Part shown: positions 37,802-47,620 of the stretch, in pieces
Layout: each line of letters opens with the position of its first letter
How positions within the stretch are numbered: the first letter of the stretch is position 1
Assembly: GCF_004769575.1 (NCBI RefSeq)
Contig: NZ_RQGA01000011.1
Span: 62,001 to 126,000 of the forward strand
From: Leptospira perdikensis
GTDB taxonomy: Bacteria; Spirochaetota; Leptospiria; Leptospirales; Leptospiraceae
Direction: 5' to 3'
Length of the DNA stretch: 64,000 bases
Program-made: the position numbers and the translations under genes
Notes under the pieces: generated by a model
The model's database searches: none
Told to the model about the DNA's origin: nothing
Seen by the model: only the letters and a program-made list of their open reading frames with translations

Positions 37802-38530
37802 ATGAATACAAAAAAACACTACGAAAACCATCTGGGTCATTTTTATACCTGGATGCTCGGCGATTGGAAAACAAAACAAACCGAATTCCTAGAATTTCTC
37901 AAATCAAAATCACTGGCTGCTAAGGGCAAGGAAGTGGCGATTGATTTAGGTGCAGGTAATGGAATCCAATCAATCGCCTTATCTAAATTAAATTACGAAG
38001 TGATAGCAGTTGATTTTAATCAACAACTGCTATCTGAATTAGAAAAAAATGCAAAAGAGCAAAAACAACCCATTCAAATTGTAGATGCGGATATTCTGTC
38101 CGTATCACAATTCCAATCGAAACGACCTTCATTGCTTATCTGCTGCGGAGACACCCTTACCCATCTATCTTCTAAAGAAGAAATCAAAGAATTTTTAAAA
38201 TCTTGTTATGAATGTTTAAAACCAGAAGGGAAACTACTTCTTTCCTTTCGTGACTATTCGATACCTCTCGAAGGAAATTCTCGTTTCATCCCAGTAATGT
38301 CAGATAATTCCAAAATTCATACCTGCATATTAGAATATGAGGAAAATCGAATTCGAGTCACAGACCAACTCTATGAAAAAAAGAAGGATGTGTGGGAAAT
38401 GTCAATAGGTTCTTATTTCAAAACTCGCCTAAGAAAAGAAGAATGCCTTCATTATTTAGAAGAATTAGGATTTCAGATTGAATGGACAGAGATGTTCCAA
38501 AGAATGATCACCATTCTTGCCAAAAAATAA
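37802..38530 (+). CDS. Class I SAM-dependent methyltransferase
   Basis: 242 residues. SAM-binding motif I VAIDLGAGNGIQSIAL (about 41-56), acidic end of beta2 IAVDFNQQ, motif for beta3 VDADILS, and a motif-IV-like LLICCGDTLTHL. The acceptor cannot be told. RBS AAAGGA precedes the ATG. Same strand as the upstream reductase-like gene. Confidence 0.85.
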   Translation: MNTKKHYENHLGHFYTWMLGDWKTKQTEFLEFLKSKSLAAKGKEVAIDLGAGNGIQSIALSKLNYEVIAVDFNQQLLSELEKNAKEQKQPIQIVDADILSVSQFQSKRPSLLICCGDTLTHLSSKEEIKEFLKSCYECLKPEGKLLLSFRDYSIPLEGNSRFIPVMSDNSKIHTCILEYEENRIRVTDQLYEKKKDVWEMSIGSYFKTRLRKEECLHYLEELGFQIEWTEMFQRMITILAKK

Positions 38531-38869
38531 ATCCAAAAGACCTAAACCAACAAACCAATCAGAATGATAAAAAAAGCCCCTTGTTAAAAATGCGGATATA
38601 TCCCATGCCTTTCCTGAACGAGAGGTTTTTCCTTGGGACTCAGTTTCGCGCAAGGACCTATAGAGTTGCCCACCGCGACTAAGTGCCAGAAAAGACGCAC
38701 CCTAAAAATCTTGGGAATAAAGTGAAGGAGATACACAAAAATCTGGACTTTCTTAGAGTCTAAGTAAACAAAACAATACAAATTCTTTACCTCAGGGAAA
38801 TCCCATAATTTACTGTATATATTTCCTTGAATTTTTCTAATTCTAATTTTGCCCTATGGGATTGTTACC
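38531..38869. repeat. Intergenic region with repeat-like element (about 38578-38705)
   Basis: No credible gene on the plus strand. The stretch from about 38578 to 38705 contains GC-richer segments and self-complementary parts (CCTTG...CAAGG around 38631-38657). Read on the minus strand it contains an open frame ending in GNSIGPCAKLSPKEKPL and similar, which I take to be a repeat artefact rather than a gene; near 38570-38583 the minus strand reads GGGGCTTTTTTTAT. The rest, 38706-38869, holds nothing I can name. Confidence 0.4.
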
Positions 38870-41800
38870 ATGAAAGCCGAAGACACAATGAGCCTAGAGG
38901 ACGCCAAAAAGAGAATCGCTGAATTGGAAAAAATCCTCCAGGAGAAGGAAGAAAATACCTATAAAACTTTTTTTGAGCAAGATGAAGAAGCCATTGTTGT
39001 TTTTGATATCGAAAGTCGATTGTTTACCGACTGTAATACAAAACTGACAGAAACACTTGGGTTTACTAAGGAAGAATTTACCAAACTATCCGTAATGGAT
39101 ATCAGCCCAAAACACCAACCTAATGGACAATTATCAGAATCTCTCGCCAAACATTATATTAGTGAAGGATTCAAATATGGGAACATACGATTTGATTGGG
39201 TTCACCTAAACGACAAGGCAGAGGAAGTTTTTTGCGAAGTCCGTTTATACAATTATACAACCGCCAATGGTGGAGCATTCGCAAGAGCAGTGATCCAAAA
39301 AAAAGACCAAGTGGTGCAACTTCAAAAAAAACTAGAACAAAAAGAAAAACTTTTATCTAAGGTTACACAAACACTTCCTGGAATCATTTATATCCAATCA
39401 ATGGCTACCGATGAATTTCTGTATTTAAACAATACTTTAGAAACACAGTTAGGTTATGATTTTGATTCCATTTTAACATATGATTTTCTAATTAAAAATA
39501 TTTTACATCCAGACGATGTCCCTCGTATCGACGAACATGCTAAACGGATGTTGTTAGAAAAAAATACGGATATTTACGAAATAGATTTTAGAGTATTTCA
39601 TAAAAACGGAAACATTCATTGGCTTCGTGTTTGGGAAACTAACTTTTCTTTTAATGCAGAAGGAGTCCCAACAGAAGTATTAGGTATTGCTCAAGATATC
39701 ACTAGCATCAAAAACATTGAATTTAACTTAAAAAAACAAAACGAACTCGGGGAAGAAATTCGTAGGACTTCTAAATCAGGGGTTTGGGAATGGACAGTGG
39801 CCACCGATACCATGTTTTGGACTCCAGATCTTTATTTTTTATTAGGTACCGATCCAAAAGACCTTACACCCACCAAGCAGAAGTTAATCGATTTTTTCAC
39901 ACCAGAATCTCGGGAAATTTTAATTTTTGCACTTAAAGACGCGGAGTTTCAAAAAGAATCGTTCGATTTAGAGTTAGAGATGATGGCTAAATCCAGATTT
40001 TGGGTTCGTGTCCAAGGAAAAACACTAGAAGATCCAAATCATCAAATCAAAATCATTGGAAGTATTGAAAACATAGATGACTCAAGGAAAAAAAGAATTG
40101 CACTTTTGGAAAATGAACTTCGATTCCACAAAGTGGCTGATCAGACAGGCCTTATCATTTATGATTATGATGTAGATTCTGGAAAAATTGTTTGGGACGG
40201 TGCCATCAAATCTGTATTAGGTTACGAAAAAGATGAATTTAATTTATTCGATATAGATGGTTGGGAAAACCTCCTTCACGAAGAAGACCGTTTACATACT
40301 GTCCAAGCACTCAAAGAATCCATTGCAACAAGAACTCCTTACAGAGCCTATTACCGAATCAAAAAAAAAGATGGTTCTTACACACCGATTGAAGAAAGAG
40401 GAGCCTTTTTATCCAAAGATTTTTCAGGGCCAGGGCGGCTTGTCGGTGTATTAGAAAATGTTTCTGCAAGAGTAGAGTTTCTCAAAACTATCGAAACCAA
40501 AGAAAAACGATTTCGAAATTTTTACAATTTTGCAAGTGAAGCCATTGTCATCACCGAAGAAGATAAAATCGTCGATGCTAATTTTGCCTTCCAGAAATTA
40601 TTTGGATATGATTCCTTCCATGAAATCACAATTTCTAGTTTGATTGGCGACCCTTTATGGATGGGATTATCTTTTAAGGATAAAAGTTTTTCCACGGAAG
40701 GCCACACCAAATACGGAGTTTCAATCCCTTTACAAATTAACAAAAAAGCTTTAGGTGATGGAAGATACCTTCTTTCGTTTATAGATCTAACTTCAATTAA
40801 TGAAGCGGAATCAATCAAACGAGCACTAGATGATATTCAAGAAAGAAATGATCGCATTGTTTCGCAAAAACTAGAACTCGAAAGAGCTTTAGAAGAATTA
40901 AGACTCACCCAATCTCAACTGATCCTAAACGAAAAAATGGCTTCGTTGGGCCAATTGATCGCTGGTATTGCTCACGAAGTTAACAATCCATTAGGTGCAA
41001 TCAAAGCCTCGAGTGAATTGATTTTGAATAAAATAAAAGGTCAAATTCCTCGACAAAATGAAATCATTCATTTTTTAAATCAGAAACCAACAGAAGTAAG
41101 AGAAATTTATTTTGCTTGGCTCTTAAAATCTTTTAATACCAAAAACCATTTCCACGGCTCCGTTTCCAGAAAACAAAAAAGAATTTTAGCGGCTCATCTA
41201 AATGAACTAGGTTGCAAATATTCGGAAGAAATAGCTGAAGAAGTCATTGATCTCGGAATTCAAGATTCTTTTCCAATGATTGAACACCTCTCCAAGGAAG
41301 ATGATTTTATAGAATTATTCAATTATGGAATTGATTATATCCAATCAGCTCAATATCTAAACTCAACACTCGAATCCATCCAACGTGTTTCAAAAATCTT
41401 ATATGCGTTAAAAAACTTTGCTCACTTCGACAAACTCGGAGTAAAAGTAAAAGCTGACTTAATTTCCAATATAGAAACAGTTTTGACTCTCTACAACAAC
41501 CAAATCAAAACGGGTATCACTGTAGTGAGGCATTACCCGGAAAATCTTTCACCAATTCTTTGTTATCCGGATGACCTTATACAGGTTTGGACAAATTTAA
41601 TTTTTAATGCCATCCAAGCAATGAGTTACAAAGGGAAACTCACGATTTCTGTAAAAGAAAAACATTCGAACTCAAACCGAACACCCTTCCTAGAAGTGAC
41701 TATCGAAGACAATGGATCTGGGATTCCGGAAAGTATAAAGGATAGGATCTTTGAACCTTTTTTCACAACAAAAGAATTGGGAGAAGGAAGTGGTCTCGGG

Positions 41801-41929
41801 CTTGATATCGTACGGAGAGTCATTCTCAAACACAACGGTCATATTGAAGTGGAGTCCGTCCCAGGAAAAACCTGTTTTACCGTGCTTTTGCCGATAGAAA
41901 GGGAAAACAAAGATCAGACAAAGGTCTAA
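38870..41929 (+). CDS. Multi-PAS sensor histidine kinase with DHp insertion
   Basis: 1019 residues from the ATG at 38870 (a TTG at 38849 and ATG at 38888 are alternatives). A short coiled coil is followed by about five PAS/PAC units (roughly 30-160, 165-285, 290-405, 415-530, 540-655), a coiled-coil linker, and the H-box [20 protein letters not shown] with His near 701. About 105 extra residues then separate the two DHp helices (about 720-828). The HATPase domain has N-box [13 protein letters not shown] (about 905) and G-box [10 protein letters not shown]. No membrane helix, no receiver domain. Cytosolic sensor; signal unknown. Confidence 0.88.
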   Translation: MKAEDTMSLEDAKKRIAELEKILQEKEENTYKTFFEQDEEAIVVFDIESRLFTDCNTKLTETLGFTKEEFTKLSVMDISPKHQPNGQLSESLAKHYISEGFKYGNIRFDWVHLNDKAEEVFCEVRLYNYTTANGGAFARAVIQKKDQVVQLQKKLEQKEKLLSKVTQTLPGIIYIQSMATDEFLYLNNTLETQLGYDFDSILTYDFLIKNILHPDDVPRIDEHAKRMLLEKNTDIYEIDFRVFHKNGNIHWLRVWETNFSFNAEGVPTEVLGIAQDITSIKNIEFNLKKQNELGEEIRRTSKSGVWEWTVATDTMFWTPDLYFLLGTDPKDLTPTKQKLIDFFTPESREILIFALKDAEFQKESFDLELEMMAKSRFWVRVQGKTLEDPNHQIKIIGSIENIDDSRKKRIALLENELRFHKVADQTGLIIYDYDVDSGKIVWDGAIKSVLGYEKDEFNLFDIDGWENLLHEEDRLHTVQALKESIATRTPYRAYYRIKKKDGSYTPIEERGAFLSKDFSGPGRLVGVLENVSARVEFLKTIETKEKRFRNFYNFASEAIVITEEDKIVDANFAFQKLFGYDSFHEITISSLIGDPLWMGLSFKDKSFSTEGHTKYGVSIPLQINKKALGDGRYLLSFIDLTSINEAESIKRALDDIQERNDRIVSQKLELERALEELRLTQSQLILNEKMASLGQLIAGIAHEVNNPLGAIKASSELILNKIKGQIPRQNEIIHFLNQKPTEVREIYFAWLLKSFNTKNHFHGSVSRKQKRILAAHLNELGCKYSEEIAEEVIDLGIQDSFPMIEHLSKEDDFIELFNYGIDYIQSAQYLNSTLESIQRVSKILYALKNFAHFDKLGVKVKADLISNIETVLTLYNNQIKTGITVVRHYPENLSPILCYPDDLIQVWTNLIFNAIQAMSYKGKLTISVKEKHSNSNRTPFLEVTIEDNGSGIPESIKDRIFEPFFTTKELGEGSGLGLDIVRRVILKHNGHIEVESVPGKTCFTVLLPIERENKDQTKV

Positions 41930-42176
41930 TCTTTTTTGGAAAATAATTTCCAAATAGAAAAAGATACGAAGAATTCCCATCGCAAGCATTCATGTCCTTG
42001 TGACTTGAGTGTTGTCATTGTTTTTTATTTCAAAAAGACATACTTTCAATATGAAATTCCCTAAATTGAGGAATCTTACGTATATTCTGTACGCAAAACA
42101 AAGAAACTCTTCATTTTCAAAAATTCAGTCAATTTATATTTGCTAATTTTAATCCTTCGATTAAATCGTATGCATT

Positions 42177-43685
42177 GTGACAAAGTATCGAAACACTGCC
42201 ATCACCCTTTTTTGCCTCTCGTTTTCGTTACTTTTAATCCAATTTTTAATACGAGTAGATACATACTATTTATCCGATCCCCTTGTGAAGATGATTCAAG
42301 TAATCTCTCTTTGGAACCAAAATTGGTCCACGGAGGGAATTTTATATCCATCAACGGATTTGGATCCTCTCTTTTTAATGAGCCCGTTAAACGAATCTTT
42401 TGTTTTTTTACATGAGGGAAAACTGATTGGCCCGTTTCCGATTGGATTTACCTTTCTTTATTCCATTTTTGGGTTGATACCGTTTCGGTTTCTTCCCTAT
42501 TTGAATGTTGTATTTCTAATCTTATTCATAAGGTTATTATACAAAAATGGGATACAACCTTCCGTCCTCATTCTAACAATTCTTGGAACCGTCGCATTTC
42601 CTCTGCTCATCGATTTTTCTGAGAATGGTTTATTTCTGATTTTTGCCGGTTATGGGTATACTTTTCTGTACCAGGCTTTTTTAAATGATAAAAAAGAAAA
42701 CTGGATCTTAGGGAATATTTTTTTAGGATTGTCTCTTTGGTTTCGTCTCGAAGGAATTCTATTATTCTTAACTATCCAACTTACGATTTGGTTGATTCAC
42801 TTTTATATAAAAAAACAATCTCTTTCACAAACTCTACATCCCTTACGTTATATTATTTTTTTTACTCTTCTATTTTTTTTCCTGATTTGGAATACGATTA
42901 ATTATTCACACCCACTAGGCACAAGATACCTAACCAATTTTGGTAAAATAGAAAAACAAATCCATGAACAAATTCAAATTTTTTTGGCAATTGTATTCAC
43001 ATATCCAAGATCCAATGCCTGGGCCTTAGGTTTTTTTATACATACCCCTGTATTTTTATATACCCTCATCCAATTACGAAAAAAACAAATTTTTCAAAAC
43101 CCAACCCTACTCTTTCATTTTTCGATAGTTATCATTTTTACATTGCTAGTTGGTATCACCGCACCTAATGATGGAGTGACTTTAACTGGAAGGTATTTAT
43201 CAGTTTTGATTTTACCACTGTCTTTCCTTCTGAACGATCAAATTGCAGAATTAAAAAAAACTAAAATACGTTTTTATTTATTTTTTGTATGGTCTTATCT
43301 CTGCACCTTACTCATTTTAGTCGTTTTTTATTTATCTAGCCAAGAGCTAAAAAAACTACGTAAAGAATTGGCTCAGTTTGAATCTCCGTTAATAGTCACC
43401 ACCAACGAACTCCTTTCCGGAAGTTACGGTTTAGATCTACTGAACAAAAAAGTAATTTCTGTTCGGAAGGAATACTTTGTAAAATATCTATTTTACAACA
43501 TTCAAAATGCAAAACAAAATGAATTTATGGTTTTGACAGTTGCAAAAGTGACCAAATATAATAAAGAAGAAAAGGATGTCTTTGCAGAAATATTATCGGA
43601 AGCCAAATATTCAGGTTATGATTGTTCCAAAGAAGAACGTTCTGCAAGGGTGATTGGTCGGAGATGTATCAAAATAGAAAAGTAA
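42177..43685 (+). CDS. Polytopic membrane protein, GT-C glycosyltransferase-like
   Basis: 502 residues with about ten membrane helices and a C-terminal soluble tail (about 410-502). The N-terminal loop after helix 1 contains D/E residues (YLSDPLVKM, STDLDP) in the position where GT-C enzymes bind lipid-phosphate sugars, and the LWFRLEGILLF motif is typical of this group. It resembles the LA_3751/LA_3752-type putative glycosyltransferase family of Leptospira, from memory only. The GTG start lacks a good Shine-Dalgarno site. Confidence 0.6.
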   Translation: MTKYRNTAITLFCLSFSLLLIQFLIRVDTYYLSDPLVKMIQVISLWNQNWSTEGILYPSTDLDPLFLMSPLNESFVFLHEGKLIGPFPIGFTFLYSIFGLIPFRFLPYLNVVFLILFIRLLYKNGIQPSVLILTILGTVAFPLLIDFSENGLFLIFAGYGYTFLYQAFLNDKKENWILGNIFLGLSLWFRLEGILLFLTIQLTIWLIHFYIKKQSLSQTLHPLRYIIFFTLLFFFLIWNTINYSHPLGTRYLTNFGKIEKQIHEQIQIFLAIVFTYPRSNAWALGFFIHTPVFLYTLIQLRKKQIFQNPTLLFHFSIVIIFTLLVGITAPNDGVTLTGRYLSVLILPLSFLLNDQIAELKKTKIRFYLFFVWSYLCTLLILVVFYLSSQELKKLRKELAQFESPLIVTTNELLSGSYGLDLLNKKVISVRKEYFVKYLFYNIQNAKQNEFMVLTVAKVTKYNKEEKDVFAEILSEAKYSGYDCSKEERSARVIGRRCIKIEK

Positions 43686-43705
43686 CCACCTTTATAGATA
43701 ATTTT

Positions 43706-44569
43706 TTATTTTAGGTTCTGTTCCTTCAAATTGTATTCCACAGATTTTAAGAAAAATTTTCCATAAATAAAATCTCCTGCAGGATCATTCCAAATGGCCT
43801 CTCCATAAGTAGGAACTTTAATCCCGTTAAATTCTTTATAATCGCGAACAGGAGTTGTCCAACGTAACTTCCGTAAACTTCCATCATCCTGTAGGGCAGA
43901 ACGATCCTCCGAAACAAATTTAACAAGTTCCCCTTTTTCATTAAAATAAAGGAAGGCTGAAACCTTATATTTACCGTTTTGATAAATTACCTTAGCAGAC
44001 AAACGATCCACTGGATCCCAAGTAATTTTTTGATCAATGAGTGCCGATGGTATAAATAAACATAAATCGTTTAGTACTGTTACCGTTTCTGCGATCGACA
44101 GCTCTTCACCAGATAAATTGACAACGTCGAACAGAGATGCTACACGAACAACCATCGTTGCTTTTTCTTCGGAATAAGAATGTAAAACACGAAATGGGAT
44201 TCCCATCTTATTTGCTTTCATAAAAAAATAACGAGCAGGATGTTTCAAAAAATTATACTGATCCGAAGAAGAAACCATCGGTTTCGAGTTGGAATTTTGA
44301 TACATCAATTCATCAAAGGTAATCCGAATATTTTGTACTTTTGGTTTTCCTATGACACCCGTGTATCTTAAATACTTTTGAACGGGTGTAGGCATATGTC
44401 GAATGTCAGATTCCGTAACTATTGTTAAGCCAAACAATGGTTGTTTTTTAAATTCGGATTCTACTTTCGATTCAAAAGAAGACTGGATAGTCTGACATCC
44501 CAAACAAAGAAAACAAAGACTAATTCTCCAAATTTCAGTCATTCGATGATTAATATTCGCTTGTTTCAT
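43706..44569 (-). CDS. Lipoprotein of the DUF6544-like family
   Basis: 287 residues from the ATG at 44569, with AGGAGG nine bases upstream. Signal peptide ends in CLGC (lipobox Cys25). The mature part starts with the family's MPTPVQKYLRYTGVIGKP motif and continues with beta-rich sequence ending in IKVPTYGEAIWN. Such proteins are predicted to bind or move hydrophobic ligands by fold analogy only. Convergent with the GT-C-like gene, 20 bases between. Confidence 0.65.
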   Translation of the reverse strand: MKQANINHRMTEIWRISLCFLCLGCQTIQSSFESKVESEFKKQPLFGLTIVTESDIRHMPTPVQKYLRYTGVIGKPKVQNIRITFDELMYQNSNSKPMVSSSDQYNFLKHPARYFFMKANKMGIPFRVLHSYSEEKATMVVRVASLFDVVNLSGEELSIAETVTVLNDLCLFIPSALIDQKITWDPVDRLSAKVIYQNGKYKVSAFLYFNEKGELVKFVSEDRSALQDDGSLRKLRWTTPVRDYKEFNGIKVPTYGEAIWNDPAGDFIYGKFFLKSVEYNLKEQNLK

Positions 44570-44660
44570 CTTTAGAATCCTCCTAAAAAATATCCGCATC
44601 GACTCTAATCCTTTTTTTGATACTAAGTGATCTAAATAGAAAGCAAAAAATTGAATTGAA

Positions 44661-45533
44661 ATGATTAGATTGATTCTATATTCTCATCACACCATGAAGA
44701 ATTTTTTACTTAGTTTACTTCCTTGGACAACAAGGGAATGGTCTGATTTTTTTGCTGATTTAACTCCTCTTCTTGGTTTGTTTATTTTTGCGGCAGAACC
44801 AAGAAACGTTATGTTAGCTCTTTATCCAGAATTGTACTTTGTATTTGGATATGGAATGCTTCGCCTAATCTCTACTGGTATTTATACAGCCATCCAACAA
44901 AGTAAAGAAATGGGTTTACAAGATTTAGAAATTCCAGAACCCATCATTGGTAAAATTTTCTATTTTATCTTTGTTCCTTTTTTCGGACTAATACTTTTCA
45001 TTGCGCTCTTATGCATTGTGTCTTTATTAATTGGTTTTAATTTTTTCTTTTATATGCTGATCGAATTGTTCCTAAGTGTTGCGAGTACAGGAGGTTTAGA
45101 AATTAATTTCAATTTTCTGACCCTCTACCAATCATTAGAACCCAAAGAACAGTATTTTATTTGGGGAGTTTTTATATTTACTCTTTATCGTTATCTTCCA
45201 AAGATTTTTGAATTTTTCAAAAAAGAAACATACAAACACCAAAAAGATTCTTGGGTATGGATAGCCATGGGTACACCCAAAATTCAGAAAAACAATCAAT
45301 TCCAAATGATGGTGAAAACATTTCAAAATATGATAGGAACAAAGGGCAAACCATCCGATATCTGGGAATACACTCCCCTTATCTACATTGGATTTTTATT
45401 CTTATATTTTACTTCGATCATACTGATGATTAAATTTCCATTGATGGGACCAGTTTTAACTCTGGTAATCAAAGCATTTGCTGAAATGTATTTTTTTCGA
45501 CTCTACAAAGAAGCGCAAGGGATCGTAGCGTAA
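44661..45533 (+). CDS. Multi-pass membrane protein of unknown function
   Basis: 290 residues (ATG 44661; the ATG at 44694 is an alternative, neither has a clear Shine-Dalgarno site). Five to six hydrophobic helices: about 38-60, 60-80, 105-150 and 250-275. A central basic loop (about 185-245) is cytoplasmic by charge. I recognise no domain. Its last codons (EAQGIVA then stop) come from an intergenic repeat-like element that begins at about 45519, so the natural C-terminus may have been replaced. Confidence 0.6.
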   Translation: MIRLILYSHHTMKNFLLSLLPWTTREWSDFFADLTPLLGLFIFAAEPRNVMLALYPELYFVFGYGMLRLISTGIYTAIQQSKEMGLQDLEIPEPIIGKIFYFIFVPFFGLILFIALLCIVSLLIGFNFFFYMLIELFLSVASTGGLEINFNFLTLYQSLEPKEQYFIWGVFIFTLYRYLPKIFEFFKKETYKHQKDSWVWIAMGTPKIQKNNQFQMMVKTFQNMIGTKGKPSDIWEYTPLIYIGFLFLYFTSIILMIKFPLMGPVLTLVIKAFAEMYFFRLYKEAQGIVA

Positions 45534-45592
45534 ATCCTTTGCGCAGCAAAGATTGAAGCGTAGAGCGCGGTCGCACTCGTGCGATGCGCCCC
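45519..45592. repeat. GC-rich repeat-like element covering a gene 3' end
   Basis: Starts GGGATCGTAGCG and runs through CTTTGC-GCA-GCAAAG, AAGCGTAGAGCGCGG and CGCAC-TC-GTGCG to GCGCCCC. The arms form several short hairpins, and the pattern matches the GGGAT(T/C)GTAGCG...GCGCCCC type of element I associate with Leptospira intergenic repeats. It overlaps the last 15 bases of the upstream coding region. Confidence 0.55.
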
Positions 45593-45661
45593 AAAAATAG
45601 CAAAAACGATCCAATCTGTTTTTTTATCTTTGGTAAACTATGATTTACAAGAGGAAAAATT

Positions 45662-46054
45662 ATGGCATTCCAACAAATCCAAACAGGGATCATCACTGAA
45701 AAATTAACAGAAACAAAAACTTTTTACGAAAAATGGTTAGGGTTAGAAACCAAATTCGAATCGGATTGGTTTGTATTACTTTGTTTACCAAACCGTCCCG
45801 AAGTAGAGTTAGCGATTATGAAACCTAACCAAACACAGGTGAGAAAACCTTATTTTCAAATCCCGTATCAAGGAAAAGGAATTTGGTTTATCTTCGAATC
45901 CAAAAATGTGGAAAAAGAATTTGAAAAGCTGAAAGAAAAAAAAGCACCCATAGACCTTCCTTTAACGAAAGAGGAATGGGGAGATTTACATTTCACTTTA
46001 ATTGATCCAAACGGAATCGGAATCGATATTGTTCAAGAACGAAATCCAAACTAA
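45662..46054 (+). CDS. VOC-fold (glyoxalase/bleomycin-resistance) protein
   Basis: 130 residues with two beta-alpha-beta-beta-beta modules: LTETKTFYEKWLGLETKFESDW and DLHFTLIDPNGIGIDIVQ. The Asp-Pro-(D/N)-G-(I/N) pattern near the C-terminus is typical. RBS AAGAGGA. Likely metal-dependent enzyme or binding protein; substrate unknown. An AraC-type gene follows 67 bases later. Confidence 0.85.
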   Translation: MAFQQIQTGIITEKLTETKTFYEKWLGLETKFESDWFVLLCLPNRPEVELAIMKPNQTQVRKPYFQIPYQGKGIWFIFESKNVEKEFEKLKEKKAPIDLPLTKEEWGDLHFTLIDPNGIGIDIVQERNPN

Positions 46055-46121
46055 AAATTAGAAAGACAAATAGGGATGTTCTTTCTTAACTTTGTTTTAG
46101 AAAGTAAGAAAGGATTATCCC

Positions 46122-46982
46122 TTGTCACAAAACCCGAATCTTTATCCAATCTGGAACAAAATGGAAGGACAATTAGATGAAACGATTGGCCTAAACCAAA
46201 TTGCTTTTTTTACAGGATATAGTGATTGGCATTTTCATCGTTTGTTTAAAAAGGTCCAAGGAGAAAATGTAAAAGAATACATTCGAAGGTTACGTTTAGA
46301 AAAAGCAGCTTACGAGTTAAAAATCACAAACTTTCCTATTTTAGAAATTGCCATCGAAGCCGGTTTTTTATCACATGAAGCTTTTTCAAAAGCATTCAAA
46401 CGTGTGATAGGTGTTACTCCCTCTGAATTTCGAAAAAAATACCAAAAGAAAAAATCATTATCAAATACAAATCACCAAACATTGCCAAACGGTATTTCAA
46501 AATTCGGATTTCAAAAAAAAACAATTCAATCCTTTTCAATCGCCTTCATTCGTCATATCGGATCTTATGAAGAATTACCTGGTCCTATCCCCGAAAGCCA
46601 GGAAGTAAAACAAATCCAATCTTTGATTCAAAACTGGAACTTATCACAAACAAATCATAAATGGATTGGGATCAGCCAAGATGATCCAGAGATTTCGCCA
46701 AAAGGGAAAATTCGATTTGATTTAGGAATTACAATCGGGAGTTTGCAGAAAAAAATAGACCAAGGTTTCGGGATTCAGTCCATTCCTGGCGGGCAGTATT
46801 TACAGATTCGATACCAAGGAAATTATCAAGGCCTACCAAAAATTTACGATTGGATATTGAATGAATATATAAAAACAACTACAATCAAATTAAAAAACCA
46901 ACCACCTTGGGAGTGTTATTTGAATCCATTTGAAAACAATGTAAATAAACGAATTACGGACATCTACATTCCTATTCGCTAA
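46122..46982 (+). CDS. AraC-family regulator with GyrI-like effector domain
   Basis: 286 residues from a TTG start with AAAGGA seven bases upstream. The N-terminal half is an AraC helix-turn-helix pair (TIGLNQIAFFTGYSDWHFHRLFKK and FPILEIAIEAGFLSHEAFSKAFKRVIGVTPSEFRKKY, seen in part), and residues about 130-285 form a GyrI-like/SOUL ligand-binding domain (FSIAFIRHIGSYEELPGPI). This Rob/SoxS-like architecture usually senses hydrophobic compounds and activates efflux. It may control the VOC gene upstream. Confidence 0.85.
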   Translation: MSQNPNLYPIWNKMEGQLDETIGLNQIAFFTGYSDWHFHRLFKKVQGENVKEYIRRLRLEKAAYELKITNFPILEIAIEAGFLSHEAFSKAFKRVIGVTPSEFRKKYQKKKSLSNTNHQTLPNGISKFGFQKKTIQSFSIAFIRHIGSYEELPGPIPESQEVKQIQSLIQNWNLSQTNHKWIGISQDDPEISPKGKIRFDLGITIGSLQKKIDQGFGIQSIPGGQYLQIRYQGNYQGLPKIYDWILNEYIKTTTIKLKNQPPWECYLNPFENNVNKRITDIYIPIR

Positions 46983-47049
46983 TGAATTCTTGTTAGTTAC
47001 TCCCAAGTTGGTCAAAACTTCTTATAGTTTTTAAGAGCTTATCAAATTT

Positions 47050-47520
47050 TTATTTATCCAAGGCTTCAAGATAGGAGGCACTGTCTTCATAAAAATGATA
47101 AGAGAATATCTTTCCATCTTTGATTTGAACTTTCAAAGCCCAGTCACTTTCAAAGGGTTTGTTAGTTTGTTTTATAATATGCAAAAAACTCCCACTGGCA
47201 AACACCCAATCTTTTTTGCCAACAATTTGATCTACTTGGAATCGTTTGGTATCAAACTGTGATCCCATATTTTTTAAGAATTCTTCTGCTCCTGAAATAC
47301 CAGTATAAGTTCCATACAATTGGTTTTCGATGCGATTTTGGTTGCGAACCGCTGTAATCGTTGTTTGCGGATGAAAACAATTCAACACACCCTTCGCATT
47401 CCCTTTTCCAAACTCACTAAAAAATGTCTCCAGAACCTTTTCCCCAGAGGGAGAAGCCGATTTGGCCAACAATCCAACACTTCCAAACAACAATGTAGCT
47501 AAAACTACGATTGATTTCAT
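47050..47520 (-). CDS. Exported NTF2/SnoaL-like protein
   Basis: 156 residues: signal peptide (KSIVVLATLLFGSVGLLAKSA, cleavable near 20-22) and a cone-shaped NTF2-like domain (EKVLETFFSEFGKGNAKGVLNCFHPQTTI ... GISGAEEFLKNMG ... FYEDSASY). Proteins of this fold include SnoaL cyclases and ketosteroid isomerases; activity unknown. A strong AAGGAGATATAA precedes the ATG. The gene is divergent from a TetR gene, with two palindromes between. Confidence 0.8.
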   Translation of the reverse strand: MKSIVVLATLLFGSVGLLAKSASPSGEKVLETFFSEFGKGNAKGVLNCFHPQTTITAVRNQNRIENQLYGTYTGISGAEEFLKNMGSQFDTKRFQVDQIVGKKDWVFASGSFLHIIKQTNKPFESDWALKVQIKDGKIFSYHFYEDSASYLEALDK

Positions 47521-47533
47521 TTATATCTCCTTA

Positions 47534-47579
47534 AATAACGATACCGACAGTATCGTTATTCGATACCATACGTATCGAA
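47534..47579. promoter_or_regulatory. Two overlapping palindromic operators between a SnoaL-like gene and tetR-type gene
   Basis: Site 1: AATAACGATAC, CGACA, GTATCGTTATT (47534-47560). Site 2: TTCGATAC, CATAC, GTATCGAA (47559-47579). Both share the core CGATAC-N5-GTATCG, and their centres are 22 bases apart, two helical turns. They lie just upstream of the exported SnoaL-like gene and about 40-85 bases before the TetR-family gene, the natural binding protein. A third palindrome, ATTGAC-A-GTCAAT, follows at about 47585-47597. Confidence 0.75.
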
Positions 47580-47620
47580 ATATGATTGACAGTCAATATT
47601 TTTTTATGGAATTTTGATTT

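Noticed and set aside
38584..38781. 65-residue minus-strand frame
   Set aside because: Lies over a repeat-like element without ribosome site; likely spurious.
41935..41954. TTTGGAAA-ATAA-TTTCCAAA stem after the PAS kinase
   Set aside because: Short AT-rich stem with no U-tract; too weak to call a terminator.
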